Shown piece by piece: positions 40,032 to 42,406 of a stretch of 42,406 nucleotides of DNA (position 1 is its first letter; the number at the start of each line of letters is the position of its first letter). The notes beneath the pieces were generated by a model. The model saw only the letters and a list, made by a program, of their open reading frames with translations, had not been told where the DNA came from and ran no database searches. The DNA lies in NCBI GenBank assembly GCA_016875395.1, contig VGRF01000034.1, positions 1 through 42,406 of the forward strand. The letters are read 5' to 3'. The translations under genes were made by a program, and so were the position numbers. This stretch comes from Deltaproteobacteria bacterium (GTDB taxonomy: Bacteria; Myxococcota_A; UBA9160; UBA6930).

Positions 40032-42406
40032 ATGACTTCGCGCGCGTTCCATCGCATCCGTGCACTCGCGCTTGCGGCCGCGCTCTCCACGCCCGCGTTC
40101 GCGCAAGACGCCGCGCCGGCGGCGGATCCCACGCCCGCGAGCCCGCCGAGTGACACCGAGGAAATCGTCGTCACGGGCTCGTTCATCAAAGGCACGCCCG
40201 AAGATGCGGCGCTGCCGGTCGACGTCACGAGCTTCGAGGATCTCCAGGAGCAAGGCGCGCCGAGCATCGCCGAGCTCGTCCGCAACCTCGCGTACACCTC
40301 GGGCAACCTCGCCGAAACGAATCAGTTCGGTGCCGGCGGCGGCGGCCAGGCGCAGGAGGGCGTGCTCACGATGAACCTGCGCGGCCTCGGTTCCGCGCGC
40401 ACGCTCGTGCTCATCAACGGCCGCCGGCTCGCCCCGAACGAGGTTGTCGGCAGCGATCTCTCGATCCTTCCGAAGAGCACGATCGGTCGCCTCGAAGTGT
40501 TGAAGGATGGCGCGGCCGCGCTTTACGGCTCGGATGCGGTCGGCGGCGTCGCGAACTTCATCACGCGCGAGAACTTCGAGGGCTTCGAGATCAGCGCGTC
40601 CGAGCAGTTCATTCGCAAGTCGGACGGCGACCACGAGGTCGCGGTGATCGCAGGCTGGGGCAATGACCGCCTTCACCTCATGGCCGCATTCGAGTGGTCG
40701 CATCGCAGTGAGCTGCGCTTCAGAGATCGCGACTGGGGCCTCATCCCGGAGACCGAGAATCCGCAGGGTGGGTGGTCGAGCATCGCGAATCCGGCGCGCA
40801 TTCTGCCGGCCTTCGACTTCACCGCGAACGGGCTCTCCGACGGCACGGTGCTGGGCGCAGGCGCCGCCGACCCGCAATGCGCGTTTCTGGGCGGCGCCGT
40901 GTCAGGGACGGCCTGCCGCTTCCAGTACACGGCCTTCGACAACCTCACCGAGGAGCAAGACACGTACAAGGCGTACGTCGAAGCCAACTTCGACCTCTCC
41001 GACACGATGAAGCTGCATGTCGAAGGGCTCTACGGGCTGATGGACATGCCGAACTGGAAGTCGTCGCCGTCCTATCCGCCGCAGTCGCTCTTCGGCCCTG
41101 ATCGCTTCATCGCCGCGAGCCATCCAGGCCTCATCAACTTCAAGGCGCAGAACCCGACCTTCTTCACCACGACGGCCGGCGTCCCTCCCGCAAACCTGGG
41201 CGCCTACGCCCTCGCGCGCGCGATTGGTGTTCAGGGTCGCCTGCCCGACGGGACGCCGTTGGCCGCAAAGCGCCGCACGGAGCAGTTCCGCTTCGTCGCG
41301 CAGCTCACCGGCGAAGTCTTCGACGGCATCTCGTGGGAGACGGCGTTCACTTACGCGGAGCGCGAGCGTCTGCTGGACGGTGAGGACACGCGCACCGAGC
41401 GCATGGCGTTCGCCCTCGACGGCCTCGGCGGCGAGGGCTGCGATCCGGTCACGGGCACACCGGGCGTCGGACCCTGCCGATACTTCAACCCGTTCTCGAA
41501 CGCGATCCGTCGCTCGGCGATCAACGGCGTGATCAACCCGCAATACGATCCCGCGGTTGCGAACAGCCCCGAGTTGTTCAAGTGGCTGATCACGGACACC
41601 GCGTCTGTGGTCACGAACAAGGTGTTCGTGTTCGACGGCGTAATGTCCGGTCAGCTCCCGTGGTTCGAGCTGCCGGGTGGCGAGATCGGCTGGGCGGTCG
41701 GCACTCAGGTGCGCCGCGAGGTCTTCGACCTGCAGCTCGCCGACAGCGTGAACCTCGACGTCGAGCCCTGCCCGTTCTCGAACTTCGCGGCCTCGGTCAC
41801 ACGCCTCGGGAACATCAGCGCGGCGAACTTCAACCTGTGCCAGACCGGGCAAGCCAACGTCACGGGACCGTTCTCGTTCCTCTCGGGCACGCGCGAGCAG
41901 GCCTTCAAGCGCGTGGTGTGGGGCTTGTTCACCGAGATCAGCCTGCCCGTCCACGAGATGTTCGATGCACAGTTCGCGCTGCGCTACGAGGACTACGGCG
42001 GGGAGGTGGGCTCGACGGTCGATCCGAAGCTGTCGCTGCGCTTCCAGCCGTTCGAGTGGATCACGCTGCGCGGCTCCGTCTCGACGACGTTCCGCGGCCC
42101 GCCGCAGAGCTTCCTCGCGAACCGCACCACGACGCTGCAGTTCATCCCGCCGACCAATGCGTTCAAGGCGGTGGACGTGGTGGGCAACCCGAACCTCAAG
42201 CCCGAGTCCGCGCTCACCTCGAACGTCGGCGCGGTGTTCGAGTGGGAGGGTCTGTACGCGTCGATCGACTACTGGCGCTTCAACTTCAAGGACCCGTTCC
42301 AGACCGAGAGCGCCGGGCAGATCGTGGCGGCCTACACCACGATTGGCGGGGCGGCACCGGCTGGCAATCCGGCAGGCTGTCAGACGACTCCGACCGCGGG
42401 CGGCTT
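40032..42406 (+). CDS. TonB-dependent receptor, partial (runs off the window)
   Basis: At least 791 residues; the 3' end is missing. Starts MTSRAFHRIRALALAAALS with signal cleavage near AFA-QDAAP. TonB-box-like EEIVVTGSF near 48; plug segments ALPVDVTSFEDLQEQG, GVLTMNLRGLGSARTLVLIN, STIGRLEVLKDGAAALYGSDAVGG and ANFITR. Barrel strands follow, including LRYEDYGGEVGSTVDPKLS and the RGSVSTTFRGPPQSFL and NPNLKPESALTSNVG motifs typical of the family. N-terminal architecture resembles the Gly-rich TonB receptors of gamma- and alphaproteobacteria. AGGAG eight bases before the ATG. Different in sequence from the receptor at 37147, so not a recent duplicate. Ligand unknown. Confidence 0.93.
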   Translation, partial: MTSRAFHRIRALALAAALSTPAFAQDAAPAADPTPASPPSDTEEIVVTGSFIKGTPEDAALPVDVTSFEDLQEQGAPSIAELVRNLAYTSGNLAETNQFGAGGGGQAQEGVLTMNLRGLGSARTLVLINGRRLAPNEVVGSDLSILPKSTIGRLEVLKDGAAALYGSDAVGGVANFITRENFEGFEISASEQFIRKSDGDHEVAVIAGWGNDRLHLMAAFEWSHRSELRFRDRDWGLIPETENPQGGWSSIANPARILPAFDFTANGLSDGTVLGAGAADPQCAFLGGAVSGTACRFQYTAFDNLTEEQDTYKAYVEANFDLSDTMKLHVEGLYGLMDMPNWKSSPSYPPQSLFGPDRFIAASHPGLINFKAQNPTFFTTTAGVPPANLGAYALARAIGVQGRLPDGTPLAAKRRTEQFRFVAQLTGEVFDGISWETAFTYAERERLLDGEDTRTERMAFALDGLGGEGCDPVTGTPGVGPCRYFNPFSNAIRRSAINGVINPQYDPAVANSPELFKWLITDTASVVTNKVFVFDGVMSGQLPWFELPGGEIGWAVGTQVRREVFDLQLADSVNLDVEPCPFSNFAASVTRLGNISAANFNLCQTGQANVTGPFSFLSGTREQAFKRVVWGLFTEISLPVHEMFDAQFALRYEDYGGEVGSTVDPKLSLRFQPFEWITLRGSVSTTFRGPPQSFLANRTTTLQFIPPTNAFKAVDVVGNPNLKPESALTSNVGAVFEWEGLYASIDYWRFNFKDPFQTESAGQIVAAYTTIGGAAPAGNPAGCQTTPTAGG

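Overview
The window is very GC-rich (about 70% by eye), with dense genes, frequent GTG and TTG starts and many 1-4 base start/stop overlaps. Two TonB-dependent outer-membrane receptors and lipoprotein and Sec signals point to a Gram-negative bacterium. The mix of an F420-type (LLM) oxidoreductase, acyl-CoA dehydrogenases, a DUF3604/PpiC/HupE operon and a nuclease-helicase fusion would fit a myxobacterial, 'deltaproteobacterial' or Binatota-like environmental lineage. That placement is inference; no rRNA is present to settle it.

Layout. 1-126: right end of an IS5-type insertion sequence. 253-5681 (minus): uvrA with a small SCP2-like gene, a 53-aa gene, a TPR-like gene, a MoeB-rhodanese protein, a small lipoprotein and tRNA-Leu(CAA). 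5705-5905 and 3437-3511 hold copies of an intergenic repeat. 5992-6896: tRNA-Ala(GGC), a strong UUCG-loop terminator and a convergent SDR gene. 6897-7421: long AT-richer intergenic stretch with a terminator. 7422-9677: PD-(D/E)XK nuclease fused to an Fe-S XPD/DinG-type helicase. 9746-10945: argE-like deacetylase.

11095-17176 is a branched-chain amino-acid block: ilvB-ilvN run into DUF2182 and DUF1326 genes (ilvN and DUF2182 overlap TTGA), facing ilvD and a HEAT-like gene on the other strand. 17247-21063 is a tightly coupled three-gene envelope operon (DUF3604, parvulin, HupE/UreJ). 21091-23973 carries an LLM oxidoreductase, a small acidic protein, a YqeY protein and a VanZ-like membrane protein. 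23977-25768 (minus) carries DUF4126, SRPBCC and gamma-carbonic-anhydrase genes. amtB (25987-27309) has a textbook sigma-54 promoter. 27334-33217 looks like a catabolic cluster: MFS transporter and NTF2-like protein one way; crotonase, nitroreductase and two acyl-CoA-dehydrogenase-fold enzymes the other. 33249-37015 has a membrane alkaline-phosphatase-superfamily protein, an epimerase and a glycosyltransferase; the last two meet tail to tail without their own stops. 37147-42406: tRNA-Glu between two divergent TonB receptors.

Most interesting for follow-up: a G10 tract in the leader of one TonB receptor next to a hairpin that hides its ribosome binding site (possible phase-variable switch); the epimerase/glycosyltransferase junction; covarying intergenic repeats and a two-level hairpin repeat; the ilvBN-DUF2182-DUF1326 operon; and an over-represented TGTTA(G/C)G motif.
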